From positions 179,443,246 to 179,507,245 of the forward strand of contig CM073590.1 in NCBI GenBank assembly GCA_037074705.1: a stretch of 64,000 bases of DNA, read 5' to 3'. Below, one piece after another: positions 1 to 13,664 of this stretch. Each line of letters starts with the position of its first letter. Position 1 is the stretch's first letter. Source of the stretch: Zhengitettix transpicula. Lineage: Eukaryota; Arthropoda; Insecta; Orthoptera; Tetrigidae. Below the pieces are notes generated by a model that worked only from the letters and a program-made list of their open reading frames with translations, was not told the DNA's origin and searched no databases. Made by a program: the position numbers and the translations under genes.

Positions 1-785
1 TTCATTTCGATATATATATACTTCTTATGTCAACAAAATAAATTAAAGGATTTTTCTTCGACCGATTTTCCATCTAACTGCAGCCATATTGGTATTTTCA
101 GCATTGAAACCACTGGCTCGTATTGCAGTTGATATAAAAAAACTTATGTTTCTGGACAGAGAAAATATCTATTCAAAATACAATAGATTTAATTATATTA
201 TCGCGACTAGAATAATTAGGCAATTACGAATCAGTTTCCAATAAAGGAAATGATTCGCTATGTGAAGTAATGATAAAGTTAACACTACAAGTTTCTTTCT
301 TATAATTTATTACTGCCTTTCATCGCGATTATTTGATGGCAACTATGTCTCTGAAATTATGTACGTTACAAATAAGACGAATAAGATATATTCCGTTTCA
401 GCCGTCTTCAGTACACGCAATACTACAAAACAGACAATAACAAAGAATGGAAAATGGTTTAATATGAGAACAATTTTGTGCTATAAATTATATTTTTATA
501 TACATGATTAATTTTTTATCTTAATTTCGAATTGGAAGCTGACGGATGATGAACAGCATATTAGATTGGCTCAGAGGAAACATTAATAGAATTTTCTACA
601 ATATTTAAAAAATAAATTGAAATAATATATATTGGACAAACTCTCAAAAAATACCAAACCCAAGCCTATAAGAATTTGAGACCCTAATTTTAAAATTCAA
701 TGAAGGAACTAAAGAACACTAAAAAATGTACTTGTGTTGTGGAGATTCCTGCTGCATAGAAAAAGTTTGATTTTTCTCCTTGACG
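1..785. other. AT-rich non-coding DNA
   Basis: AT-rich sequence with no long ORF, no recognised repeat and no RNA gene that I can see. Confidence 0.6.
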
Positions 786-1005
786 CAACAGCCCATTTAG
801 GTCCTTGTTCTACCGAGATTACTGCCGGACTGCTGCTTTCCGTGAAACATTTTTTTGAAGCGTAACGATTCATTCATGTCGCCAGTCTTCCTAATGACGA
901 GAACAAACATCCATACTGGGATTGGACCCCAGGATTTCTGTGATACAAGGGGGTGACGCTGACTACTAAACCACATCAGGTCGACAATAGTAGAAGTCAG
1001 TTATA
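786..1005 (-). repeat. tRNA-derived SINE, old copy
   Basis: Read on the minus strand, this has the layout of a tRNA-derived SINE. An A-box-like stretch (TGGTTTAGTAGTCAGC) near 960-980 is followed by a B-box-like stretch (GGTCCAATCCC) near 920-935. After that comes a tRNA-unrelated body. The body is shared with the SINE at about 26.64-26.85 kb: both contain a 'ccttgt-cta-cgaga-actgcc-gactg' segment at the far end. The boxes carry substitutions relative to a working promoter, so the copy is old. No A-tail or clear target-site duplication was found. Confidence 0.6.
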
Positions 1006-2640
1006 AGCTGAAGCTTACAAAGCGAGCTTGATAATTAAAAGTTGAGTAAAGCAAGTGCTGGGGTAGTTAATGATTAAATCCAACCATCTTACCCAGCGAT
1101 TATGTGCACGTCAAGAAATCATGTTAATGGACAATGAATGAATGTATTGTTAGTACATTATATTAACAAAAAAATTAGGTCATATTCAGTATTAAGTCAT
1201 TCAATTATTCATGTACAATGCTGTAGTTTCGACGTTCCTTAAGTTGAGGGAATTATTTGAATCGTATACTAAGTCCGTTTCATATTCCACGAATATTTTT
1301 CTAGTTGAATGGTTATTAAAATTATCTATTAGCAATAAATATTCAATTTTTTCGATAAATATATAAAGCGGTTTCGGCACAGTGAAATGCCGGTGGTAAT
1401 TCTATAATTCCGGATAGTTTCTGCGAGAAGGTTAAAACAGGCGCCAGATATAAAGTTCTCGCAAATTAATGTTCTCAACAATAAGTTGAGGAATACTGTT
1501 AAGAATTTGGGGATCTAATAAACAACACGGAAATTTCTATTCAAATATAACCCAGGTGACTTTAATGATAAGACAGGACAAAGAATAAGGTTGGATTATA
1601 AGGACTTAAAAAATTAAATGAGAGAAAGGAAAATATGCCTACAATTTACCGTGTATCTCCAATTCCTCCTGATTTATAATCACGACAGTTCTAGATGAAT
1701 AAGAAGAAAAAAACGAGAAAATATTTTATGTTGGTTAAAAGGAAAAGACTTGTATCGATCTTAGACGAATGCCAACTAGGACAGAAACTATAGAAAAATA
1801 TAAAGAAATTGATAGGACTATCTCATATATATGTATTACTGTGAATTGAACAAATAAGAGGAAAAATTCACAGGCGGGTTATCAAGTAAATGTACAATGT
1901 CAAAGAAACTAAAAAAAATACACCGATATATAATATGTTATAAATGTTTTTACAAGTTTAATTATTGTTGGGGTTTTATTAAAATGTTAATCATATTAAT
2001 AAGCTAATATTGACATACCACTGGGATAAAATGTATTTTGAAAACATTGTAAATTAACTTGTTGAATAATTATTATTCCAATTTTAGATACGATGAATAT
2101 TGAGAATTGAGTCGAAAAGTATGGTTTTATTAAAGTGTGATGAGACTGTAATTGGGATTTTTCATTTACGTATAACTATACAGTCTAGCTGAAGATGCTG
2201 TGCAATTCTAATGGCGAATCCGAATAGTCGGAAAATAAATTACGAACTTCACTTTAGAACGTAACCAGGTTGAAAGAACAAAGGTTCAAGGATAAAAAGA
2301 ACTATTTTGCACTTTTTTTAAAATCCATTAATTCAGAAAGTTATAAGTATTTTCTTAAAAGTTGCTTAATAAAAATTGTGTTAACCTTACATTTTAAAAA
2401 TAATTTAGTACAACTTGAAAACAGATATAATATATTTTTTAGTACGGTACTCTAAAAATAAATGGGCTTTAAAAAATAAACCATAGATATTACACAGTCT
2501 GATTGGCTATAACAAACGTATAGGAAGAAAATAAATAATACGTGTACTTACGTAATTATTAAAAAAATTATTGTTATTAAAAATTATCCATTTTTTAAAC
2601 TTATCCTTAAAAATTATAATATAAATAATATATTAATAAA
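1006..2640. other. AT-rich non-coding DNA
   Basis: No supported gene. One short ORF (2270-2455, plus) is lysine- and asparagine-rich, unrecognised and within chance length for this composition. It lies just upstream of the Penelope relic and could be eroded element sequence, but I cannot show that. Confidence 0.5.
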
Positions 2641-2644
2641 AAAT

Positions 2645-3152
2645 TCGTTTGAAGTTAAATTCTTACTAAAGGAGATTAAATTAGATAATAATGATGTATT
2701 AGTAGGATGTAATGTAATATTTTTATATACAAATACATCGAGCAAATTAGCACTTAAACTCATTAATGAAAACTGGAAACAAATAGAACGTATACCCCAA
2801 TCAAAAGCAAAGCAATGTATATCGAAGACTTTAACTAAGTGCTTGATAATACTTTTTACATTTAAAGGCAAAGGGTGGCTGCCTAATCGTCAATATATCG
2901 GGAACAATTATGAATTTTATTCTTCATAAAGTTTTTGAAAATCATAATACTAAGCAAAAGTGAATGATAAAATATATTTATTTGCTGGTCATAATAGATA
3001 AACACCAACAAAACATATTTTTAGAACAGCTAACTAATATGCAAGTCAAAATTAATTCTAATATGGAAACTCAATTAAATAACGAAATAAATTTTCTCAA
3101 AATGATCATAACTATTGTGAAAAATAAATTGTATACTAAGTTGTTTTCTTAA
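2645..3152 (+). pseudogene. Penelope-like element reverse transcriptase, degenerate
   Basis: A broken reverse-transcriptase domain of the Penelope-like (PLE) type. The first open stretch (2645-2929) has a segment aligning with the PLE palm motif 'DVLVSFDVxSLFTN'; here it reads DVLVGCNVIFLYTN. It continues with 'ALKLINENWKQIERIP' and a cysteine/leucine-rich helix, then 'GKGWLPNRQYIGNN', where the family has F-N-G-x-x-Y-x-Q-x-x-G. After a frameshift, 2964-3152 continues with IDKHQQNIFLEQL and METQLNNEINFL, which correspond to the region between the YVDD box and the 'FSIYRKPT' strand. The first catalytic Asp is replaced by Asn, and the YVDD box itself is no longer readable. It cannot encode active enzyme. 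The GIY-YIG remnant downstream on the same strand supports the call. Confidence 0.72.
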
Positions 3153-3681
3153 ATAATTGCATTAAACACCACACTGAATATTATGGTTAAGAATGTGGAT
3201 AACAAAAGCCCTATAAAGCCCTCTGCATTATTGATGAGGCTTATTTTGCCAGAATTAAAATTTATGAAATTCTTAAAAATAATATTTTTCGGATTAATTA
3301 ATAAATGAATTATGGTACCGTAATGTGACTAAACTCAAAATGTCTTTATCAACCGAAATTATAATGTTGATTAAAAATGATTTCTTTAAATTAAATTTAA
3401 AAAATTAAAAAGATTAACTGATACTGTGATAGTGAATCTTATAACGCCAACTAAAAAAAAATTACGAACTATTTTAGAGTCATAGGTAGGTTTAATATGG
3501 ATCTGAATGGAAATGGTAACCGACTTCCCGTTTCAAAATCCAATTTTTAACCTAGAGAATAATTAATATCACTGCAATCGTACATTAAGTAACTATGCTA
3601 GACTTACTTTTATTGATTATCTTACAATTCGAATAATTAAATTACATATGACATTAATTACTTTAAATTCACAGTTAAATA

Positions 3682-3858
3682 AATGAACCACTTACAAAAT
3701 ATATTTTTACGAAATTTAAAGATAAAATCAATATTATGAATAACATCAACTTGGTTTACAAAATTTATTGTTCAAACAGGAATATAGGATACACAACCAC
3801 AAATTTAAAAACTCGAACTTTGTTGTATGACAGACGAGTAAATACAGTTCTTAAATAA
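3682..3858 (+). pseudogene. Penelope-like element GIY-YIG endonuclease remnant
   Basis: A 59-codon open stretch on the same strand and at the expected distance after the reverse-transcriptase relic. It contains KFKDKINIMNNINLVYKIYC followed by SNRNIGY and NLKTRT. This follows the PLE C-terminal pattern K-x-K-D-x-I then V-Y-K-I-x-C-x-x-C-x-x-x-Y-I-G-Q-T-x-R-x-L-x-x-R. The second Cys is replaced by Arg, 'YIGQT' is shortened to IGY, and the reading stops at 3856. In PLEs this domain nicks target DNA for priming. Together with the RT part it defines about 1.2 kb of one old element. Its ends were not located. Confidence 0.65.
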
Positions 3859-4260
3859 AACAACATCTTAAAATTTAGTCAACTTTTTATTTATGAAAAA
3901 TCTTTCACATGTAAAAAAAAGAATGCTGTTGTTTTTTAATGTACAACACTCAGATGATTATGTTCGAATGAACGAAAGCTCCTGAGGTTTTATATTTTTG
4001 ACATGTGCATCTCGAATTTATAACCACAAATCAACATTAAAGCCAAAAGCTAAATATATTACCGCTTTATCAACACTCGTTAAACATGAAATTTATTCTG
4101 ATAAGATATCATTTTTACATAGAAATAAGCATAAGTTAAAGATGCGTATAGGAATAAATTAATAATTAATTGAAATGACGGTTCCGAAATAGAATCCTAC
4201 TATGAGAAATTATAAGATTATCCATTTCAAATTAAAGTAATTTATCCTAATGAGTGCATT

Positions 4261-4317
<57 letters not shown>

Positions 4318-6422
4318 TATATCGATTATGTACATTGTGATCGAGATATCGAGGTGAATGCTGCAGTATCGGAAGTACAAAAATTACTAATAGACGTTGT
4401 TTTATAAATGTTTTTACAATTTTAACTTTTAATGTGTTTTATTGACCGTTGTATGTGGTTTTATTAAATTGTGTCGACTATAATTGAGGTTTTCGTTTAT
4501 ATATAACTACTTAAATAGTATCCTCGAAATGCTGTACACAAGTGAGTCATAAAATTCCAGAAGAAAGGATTGAAATAGGTGCAATGTAGAAGGAATAAAT
4601 AATGGCTGATACTAAATTGACTTCGACAAAGTGGTCAATGAAAAAATTGGATGGTAACACGCTTCGTAAGGTATATGAAATAAGCTACTAGTAATTCATA
4701 GACTTCGACGAAGGATTCAACACACCTAAAACATTAGTAGTTATTGTCCCAAAGTATCGAAAATCTTTATAGGATGAACACACTAATAAATTTCAATGGA
4801 AGTAGTAACATTACACGAAGAGACACAGAAATTTTAAAGTCAATGTGAACTTTTTACGTGCCCTAATTATCCACAGCGACACTCAAGGAAGCATTTAGGA
4901 AAGCAACTTGGTAAGAAGACAAAAAAATGAACTAAAAGTAGGGTGGATGGATGTCAATAATTCTAGGAAGATCTGATTAGATATATTACGAGAACATATT
5001 GAGGAATAGAATACAATAAGCAAACTGGCAAGAATTAGCATGGGTAAAGCAAGATTATCTTCACCGAATAAGAGAAATATGTAACATAAATAGTTCCTTG
5101 GACATATAATTGTTATACAGAACCATTTGCAACAGAAGCCGAACGAAGACGCAAACTCGGATGGAAAAACTCCAATAACGTTCACAATCACTTTAATTTA
5201 AGTCAGGCGTGTGCTGCACATATTGGCATAAAATTGTGCACAAATGATAAGAAGTATGGGAAGAGTTATGTTTAGCTCCAATAGAAAATATGGCATCAGA
5301 AATGACTTCCTCAGATCCAGTGAGACAGTTATAGCATTCATAATTTTTTTATCGTACATAAACCTACAATTTCTATAGCTTTAATGCACAGAGAGAAGAC
5401 AAGAAAGTAGATAGAGGCCTCACTATATTCGATCAAAAGCACGGAAATATCATAGCTGGGACAAGCAATTAAGAACGAAGAAAAAAAGTTGGGAACACAT
5501 ATTTTCTGTATAACTACAAATAATAAAAACTGCACTCTAATAATAATTAACAAGAATCTGCTACAGACGATATTCAAATGATTTCACTTTCACGTCCTGC
5601 GAAAATTCTTATTAATTATACGCATATTATTAATAAAACGAGAAATATAAGTACATATTTCAAATATTTGATGCATGTTTTTTTTATTGCAAGACTTTCT
5701 TGTAGTATTTGGAATCTCTTTGCAGTACTTGAAACTTAAATAATATTAATATTTCAGTTATTATTGAAAGCTGGAATTATAATGAACATTCACCTAATGG
5801 ATCTGAAAAGTCTCTAAATTATTCCCAAGGAAATTAATACTAAGACTTTACCTGAGAATGGCAACAAACCCACTAACATCAGCACGGTAACCACGAAAAA
5901 CTTTAAAATTTACAGGATACTGCATAAATATTCTCTTTAAGTGTTTATTTGAGGTTTATATGGCATATAGCCTATTTAAATTTAACAAAGAAAACTAATG
6001 AATTAGATACTTCATGAGAATCTTGGTTGAACATTTTAAGGTAGACTATAAAAACCTTAATTACATATGCAGAATTAAAAAATTCTACAAAGAAATTGTA
6101 GTTACTTAATATAGTGTATCTTATATGGTTCGACGATTTAAAGAAGATGGAAGAGCATGTATTACCTTCTTGACTTCAAAGTCAGATGTTCATTTAACCG
6201 AGAAATAGATCAATCTACTTTAAAATAATTTTTGTATGATTTACCGAACATCTAAAGAATTTTTTTCTTTAACTTGGCTGTAATAAAATTTTTCTCAAGA
6301 CCATTTTGTATAATCCTCTCTTTGACACCAAAACAAAACTTTCATGTAGGTTAACTGTGTTGGGAAAAAATGGGTAAATTTTACATGTTTACCGTTGTGT
6401 CAAATTCTTCTATCTTTTGCAA
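3859..6422. other. Non-coding DNA
   Basis: Apart from the (TA)n array listed separately, I see no gene or recognised repeat. Minus-strand ORFs at 4895-5191 and 5338-5577 are under 100 codons, show no motif and are probably chance. Confidence 0.5.
4263..4316. repeat. (TA)n microsatellite, about 27 units
   Basis: Uninterrupted TA dinucleotide run. No element end abuts it, unlike the arrays that flank the solo LTRs. Confidence 0.97.
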
Positions 6423-6718
6423 CCAAATAATACATAACACAATATAGAACGAAGAATCCATTTACGATCGTTTGAAATGATACTTTATTCTGATACAAAT
6501 GACGTCATCATAATGATATTTCAACTATATAACTGAAAAATATGTATACCTTTACTGAGTATTCTATTTCAATATTTGTAAATTAGTCATTTATTCCCGT
6601 AAATTGTTAAATAGCAAACAAACTGTTAATTTGTACACTATTCGATCACCTATCATTTCAAACGTTCGTAAATGGATTCTTCGTTCTATATTGTGTTATG
6701 TATTATTTGGTTTGATCT
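6423..6718. mobile_element. Foldback / MITE-like hairpin element
   Basis: Two arms of about 58-60 bases (6423-6482 and 6657-6718) are reverse complements. I find only one clear internal mismatch (gatcgttt against gaacgttt), and they are separated by about 170 bases. Such near-identity suggests a recent foldback insertion or inverted duplication. No transposase and no clear target duplication were seen. The 70-codon ORF at 6604-6816 runs through the right arm and is not taken as a gene. Confidence 0.65.
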
Positions 6719-9700
6719 TACCACACATTTTTATGTCACTTGTCAACTTCTTGTTAAAACCAAGCTACATTCATATTATATTCATAGTTAACAGAAGAGT
6801 ACAACAGGTAATTTGACAGTTTTCCTGGTCATTTTATCAAGTTTGTCAGTCATTACTTAAGTTGTCCTCTAAACCGATACACTCGCAGAAATAAATTTTT
6901 CAGCACTTAAATGGTAAACTAAAACACTTAAAGAAATTCATTGTTTTGTCTATCTGGTTATATAATTTTCCAGAATAAAATTAAATGAATTATTGAAGAT
7001 AATTCATCCAAGCGAAATAAATTGGATCCTTAAAAAAATTGAACATGCTCCGTGGTATTGTCATATTTTGATCTATTTAACTGACATACACTTTATTAGG
7101 AAGTAAGTTATAGTCTAATTATCAGGACTATTAAATAATCCGCACGAGGAGTTTTCGGTCACGTTCTCTCTGTCAGGAAGTGAAAAATTGGGAAGGACAA
7201 CCGTTATTATCTTTTATTAAAATCACGTGATCGGGCGTCTTCGCTGAAATTTATTTTAATTTTTACAATATTTTATAATGACACGGAACCAGAAAACGAC
7301 GAAGTGTGACTTTTCTTCTCGTCTGATGAAGAAATTACACGTCGGCTATGTAATGGCAGGCATACATGAAGTCTGCCAGCGAAATTGGCGATGGGAAGGT
7401 AGGACCAGTGGGGTCAGTGGCCCGTTGCTGTTATATAACGGTAGATTTTCAGCGATGTGGGAGCCATCGCCCTGGTTAGTAGCCGAAATTTTCCTCTCAT
7501 AGAACCTTCCTAATAGAAAGAAGGAATCTTTTACATTCAACCTCTCTATTTATCTCATCCCGACAATTAAACACTCAGACAAGACTGAAATAGAATTATG
7601 AAAGTGGTTAATAATACTATAGAAAATAGTCATAATTTGGTGAGTTTAAATGAATGATAGTCCAAAAAATATTATAAGTACACAATATACTCTTCTGAAG
7701 GAGTGCTATTCTAATATTAGTTTAAATAATTATTGGATATTTTTGTAAGTAATATTCTACATTCGAGATAAATATTATAACAATGAGTGCTGAAAAAATA
7801 AAATTTCCTTATTCATATATTCTCCTCATTATATATTATTTTTTAATTTTCTGATATTTAATTTTATATATATATATACATTCTTAATATATTGCCGCTT
7901 TTGAATATTCGATTGTATGAATGTAATGATGTTTGTGAATTTTTCCGTTTCCTCATTAATGGAATTCATGTAAGCCTTTAATTTCCTTATTTTCATTATC
8001 ATAAATTAGTTCCATAATTATCAACATCAGTACCATAAAGATCATTTTTATCATCGTCATTATCATCATTGATGTTGATATAATTAAACCGACAAGTAGT
8101 ATGGACATTTCGATCGGTATGAAATAGTTTTGACCTTTCAAGCCTGTCAAGCTGCCGGGTCCTCCTCCAACTCCAAGGACCCGCAACTTTCTCTATCTCA
8201 GCTGTCTTTTAATATTTTACAGTTAGGATGAATCCGATCCATTAGTCTATCTAAGACCAGTACTTCTCGTCAACTCCACTAGTTTTTCATACCACGCGTG
8301 TTTCTTCAGTATGAGTCAATTAAATAATTCTGGTATTTTTGCTTTCTTTTGTTGATTCGTGTAGTACACAGCAACTTTACTACGGGTTGTCAAAGCAGGA
8401 TATGGTGTGAAATTATTGTACGCTGTAATTCAAACTAATCTCATTCTGGCTTAGGAAAATTTTTAGTTCTTACGTAATTCAGAACAATTTTCTGCTACAA
8501 ATGATAATTAGGAAATCGTTTATTTCAGAGCGCCATTCATCTCATGTTCCTACTTCCTAAAAAATTCTACAAATAGACTTGTTTTGTCGAACAAAACTAC
8601 TCTTTAATTTTTGAGTATCAAATCCCCTTTCGCTCGTATTGCATATTTATTTATATTGTTAACTTTGTATATTTTCTTAATTAACATAAACTGTGATAGT
8701 AATGAACTACGAAAATGGCTTACATTATTTTTCATAAGAATTTTACAAACTCTGTTCTACTAAAGATTCATTCTTTTTTCTTTTTAGACCAGACTTCTTC
8801 ATTGGGAAAAGTATTAGCAGGTGTGAAACTTACGTACCTAGCACATTCTTACTTCATTAGTTATTTTATTAAACGCAAGGACCAACTCAATCATGTTCCA
8901 CCTACTTTTAAATTAATATTTTTTCATCTTGAATCATTCTCAATTTTGTTTTAATTCATCTGTAGATCATTCACGACTTTTTAATAGAATTTCTAAGAAT
9001 CTTGTTTACTTAGAAATGTTTACATGGTAGGTTTGTGAGGGATGTTAATAAAAACAAAATAAACTATATAATTACGTAACAGAGTAGGGTAATCAATTTG
9101 GCATTTAAAAAAACCGAAAAATTCTCTTATTAACAATTCATGAAAGAATGATCATTAGATAATCTATGAATGTCTGACATGCTTGGCACGTTAATTTAGT
9201 TATCCGGATTTGTGACTGAACCTTCCAACGCTTTATTTATGCTTTTTAATATTTATTATAGTCTAGTGATTATATCTGGAGAGTGCGAATTGAATAACTT
9301 GAATCAGGAGATCCGCAATACATCTTGGAATGGAAACTTGCCTAGTCTTCACTTAGCTGTGTTATCAGGCTTAGAGAGAAACAAACAGATTATGCAGCGA
9401 AATGGTGATTTGCTGACGCAATGAGTTGGCTGTAGAGATGAATATAACACGAACTTGTTGACGTTGGAACAATTCTTTCATGAATACTGATAGCATCCTT
9501 ATAATTTTATTGGGATAACGACGCACTAAGACGCGATATGTCAGACTATTCTGCGTGAGGTTTGATCTTCAGTAGATCGCTTAAAGTTGATATAAAATAT
9601 ACTACCAACGATTATTTACTGAGAATAAAACACAAGAATAGAATGAATTATTTGAAAAATATATACATTCATAAATCTATTTTGCAGAGCTCTTTCCCTA

Positions 9701-9975
9701 TAAAAGCCACAACCGGCTAATACTGAATAGGCCTACAATTTTTTTTTTAAAAAAAGAAACTGGGATTCTCATAGAGTGGATCAATTCGTTAAACACATCT
9801 ACTGTAGCAAAAGGTAGATTAAATTTTTTTTTAGTTTTATAACTTCTCTCTCTCTCTCTCTATCTCTCTCTCCTCACGGTGGTGAAATTTGAAAAGGCCA
9901 ATATCAGCGTTGCTTAATTACTTTTCGGGGTCTTTGTGATTAATAGTTTCTATCCAGATGATTTTAGTATATAAT
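6719..9975. other. Non-coding DNA
   Basis: No supported gene. It holds a moderately GC-richer patch (about 7280-7500), a short TA run near 7866-7878, a loose ATC-rich stretch (8005-8080) and the CT repeat listed next. ORFs here are under 80 codons and unrecognised. Confidence 0.5.
9844..9872. repeat. (CT)n microsatellite, interrupted
   Basis: A CT dinucleotide run of about 29 bases with one TA interruption. Confidence 0.95.
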
Positions 9976-9979
9976 TTAA

Positions 9980-10290
9980 ACCCCTTAAAGCACCAATACG
10001 GTGCGTTACATGAAAATAACACGAAACAACCGAGATTGGTGTGATTATAGAAGTCAATATGTTAAATTCTGACATTCACTATGTCAGTTAAGTTATAGTT
10101 CAGCCCCTAGGAGTGAAGGGTGGAAGGGGGTAATACAAATTTCCGTTTACAATATTAAATACGGAGACCGATTTGAACCAAACTTTATACATGTGTTACT
10201 TACGATCCATGAACAAACACTGAGAGGTTAATAAATGTTCTAAACACTGGCGCTATTGATGCTGGTTATATTAAATGCAGAATGATCTGT
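9980..10290 (-). repeat. Helitron-like interspersed repeat, fragment
   Basis: Shares with the repeats at 18.3, 23.2 and 60.7 kb a 'gttacatgaaaataac...acaaccgagattgg' core, followed by 'gaagtcaatatgttaaattctgacatt'. It has the same orientation as the 23.2-kb copy and the opposite of the 18.3- and 60.7-kb copies. The ends are eroded. It is assigned to the family only by this shared core. Confidence 0.55.
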
Positions 10291-10329
10291 ACATACCATT
10301 TAATATTGAGGAAATGAAGAGACTCTCAT

Positions 10330-13300
10330 ACCTCTATTTAGAATGCTTCTGACGACACGATAATGAACTACTAACAGATATAATCAATTCTCCACAGGTA
10401 GAGAGAAGACTCAGACAAATGCGGTCTAATGACCTAAACCCGAGATACACAACATGAAGTAACTTAACCAAACCTAGAGAATGGACAATGGGCGATTGTC
10501 CTACTCACGCTAAGACCCTTTATACAGTTTACTTATTGCAATTTAATTCCTGTAGATTATAAACTAGCAGCCAAATAAATAAAACATAATCTCTTTCCAG
10601 CTTAACCCAGTGATTTTTTCCAACTTTCTCATGTCGTGAAAAATTGAGTTTCCTCAAATTTTTTATTTAATAATGATATCCTCGTTCACGTGATTTATTT
10701 ACGCCGTTCAATTTTTTTGTGACAGGAAATATAAAGTAAAGTTCCGTGATCCAAATATGGCGAACGTGCTGTAATGCAACAACGATTATAAATTCAATCT
10801 GACTATTTTTACCAATTAAATTTAGCAAGTGTGTAGTTACGCATTGTCTTGATGGAAGTTCTTTATTCTTGGACGTTTTTATTTCTTTCGTTTCTCAAAC
10901 GGTCCAATAACGGTGCATAATACTCTCATATTATTATTCGCAAATTTTCTAAATAGGCGACGTGTATAATTCCATGTGCATTCCAAGAAACCGTTGGCCA
11001 GCACCTTCTAGGCTGATTTTACAGTGTTCACCTTCTTCAGAGCCGCTTCGCCTGCAGAACCCCACTGTTTCGACAGTTGTTTTTTCTCTGGAATGTACTT
11101 GTGTATTCAGGTTTCAGCAACAGATGCGTATTTACGTAACTCATTGTCATAAATTCTACGAAAAGGCACCAAACTGGCCGCTGAATTGACCACACAATAA
11201 GGTTTATTCTTCTCTGAGAGTAAACGCCACACCCATTTTCGTAATACTTTTTTGAGGCACAATTTTTATAGAAATTTGAAAACACTGAGGATCTGACTTT
11301 GGGCTCAACAGGGTCACGTAATTTGACTAAACAATTACTCAAATCGTATCATGAATTTTGTGGACAATTTCTGGTTTAGTGAACTCGGCTGAATGTATCG
11401 AGCGATCATTACTTGTGGATGTCCAACTCCATTTAATCGCACTCACCAAATAATAAACCGTTTTAAATACTTTGTAGATGTGTCATGGACTTCATAAAAC
11501 TAAGCTTTTATTTCTGTAGGCTTTTAAAACGAACTGTTTAATTATTGCCAGAAATTCGCTTTTTACATTGTTTGAAAATAATATAAGCAATTGCTTTCAC
11601 CGATATTAAAAATCACAATATGGATATGGATGAAAAGTATTGATGGTTCTTCTCAGAAAATTTTTTTGTTCCGATAGTGCCAATACCGTCGCGTAAATAT
11701 TCTAAATACTTACTGACCTACACTCGTATATTGCATCCTTCACCATTTCCCATACTCGATTGCGGTGGAAGTTTTTGGTATCCTTATAGAAAACACCACA
11801 TAGAAGGCATAGAAAAACCTCAAAGGGGGCGGAAAAATTTGTAATACGACGCCTAGCCCACGGACGAGAAAAGGTAGAGAAATTGGGTGGAAATCTTTGG
11901 CAACCACACCAAAGAAAAACAGACTTTGGTCTCTATTTAAATCATATACAATATAACAAAGCGTGGAAAGACATACGGGATAAAAATCGAAAAACAAATT
12001 TACATTGGCAGAGTTGGTCATCAATTTATTATCAAAACGAGACCGCTGAAAACACGTAGGGAAATTCTCATTCCTAAACAGATCGATAGCGATAGGGGAT
12101 TGGAAAAATTTACGTGCAACAGTGTTTGAGGAGAATATTCCAATAAGACGATTTCAGAATAATGTATATAAATTAGTGAAGTGTATTTTTAATAACTTTT
12201 TCCTTTAAAATTCAGTTTATGTCTATATTTTGCTTTAGTGAAGTGAGGTGTTGAAAGTGTGGACAAATGTTCAGGACAAATTTCTAAGACTTATTTTTTT
12301 TCAAATCTTTTAATATTTTTTTATTTGTTATACCTTTTGTTTATGTATTTGTTTTAAACTGTTACCGGGAACGATCCCAATCGCAGATAATATTATATAT
12401 ACATATTCTTGCACCTTTTTTATTTTCATTTGCTTTCCTCAGTTCGATCTTTCATATTTCATTTTCTTGATATCTTACTTGCAAAGGTTTAACCATTGAT
12501 AGTCTGAGAGAGTGCTGTGGTTTATTTTAAATTTCTTTTATTTCATTCTTCTTTTTACTGTTCGTTATAGTTGCATCCTGTCTTAGAATTATTTTTTATC
12601 TCGAATGTCTGTTCGTCTTGATGTAAACCATTTCCCGCGATTTATGTCAATCTTTTGTTTTCTGAGTATTGCAGTGCGAATAATTTTTTTATATCGCTGA
12701 TAACGGGTGAATTGTACCACTACACAGATATATTAACACATTTAATTGCCATCAATTTACTAGCATATGCTTACATATGTCCTGCATTTCTATTGGTCTC
12801 CAACGACATATTTGAAGTGGCATTTCTCATTTCACAAAACTCTTCTACTTCTTCAACTTATTGGTTATTCGTTGGTGAATGTAGGCGAACCAAATTTCAG
12901 TACTTGTCTTTATTGAAGGATTTTCCGAAATACCATTCCACTGTAGATCAGTGGCTTATTATTAGGAATCCTACACTTATTATTCCTTCCTGTTTAGGTA
13001 TTTTCAGATTGAAATCTTACTACGGTCTGACCACTGCATTCGTTTCATTTCCTATAAATAAGTTTCAACAGTTGGATGAACGAATCAATTGAATGCTTAA
13101 AACTTCGTAATGTTTAGCCGTCATCCCTTACTTTCGAAAACTCATGCGGACTTCATCTCCCCATTCACTCACAAAATATTCAAACTAAAATTTAGTCATT
13201 TCTCTTAATTTGCACGAGGAAAAAGACTCCTTCCAAAGCGTGCCAATCTGGCGTAGATGGAATGAACTGCTGTACTACTTACAAAATTTCATTGATTTCC

Positions 13301-13660
13301 GCTCAGCAATTTTACTAACTTTCGTCCGAACATCTCCTGTATTCAACACTTTCTTCTTTTCATTCAGGGTGGAACCTTTCTTCCAAACCAGGGGTGTCTC
13401 GTCAACCCTAATAATCGGTCATACTGTTGGTCCACCATGCAAGTAACATGTAACAGACCTACTATGTTGTTTTTAATCGTAAAATGCAAACTTCATATCC
13501 ATGAAAGTCACAATCGTTTCTCTCTTTCCTGGTCGAACACTATAAAGCATATAACAAATAGGAAATGAATTATATGTCTGAAAATTTTTTAACATTGATT
13601 TTTCTGAGGAATAATATTTAATATCATTATAATTACATATATGTATACAAAAATGTATAT
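10330..13660. other. Non-coding DNA with long chance ORFs
   Basis: No recognised gene. The plus-strand ORF at 12655-13092 is 145 codons, long for this AT-rich DNA, but has no family motif. The minus strand of about 12700-13440 also has relatively few stops in one frame (for example VDETPLVWKKGSTLNEKKK near 13400), so a decayed transposon could lie here. I could not identify one. Confidence 0.4.
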
Positions 13661-13664
13661 ATAT

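Noticed and set aside
12655..13092. 145-codon plus-strand ORF
   Set aside because: No family motif on the plus strand, no splice or promoter context. About this length can arise by chance among the many frames of AT-rich DNA. Its antisense frame also looks partly open, so the coding strand is undecided.
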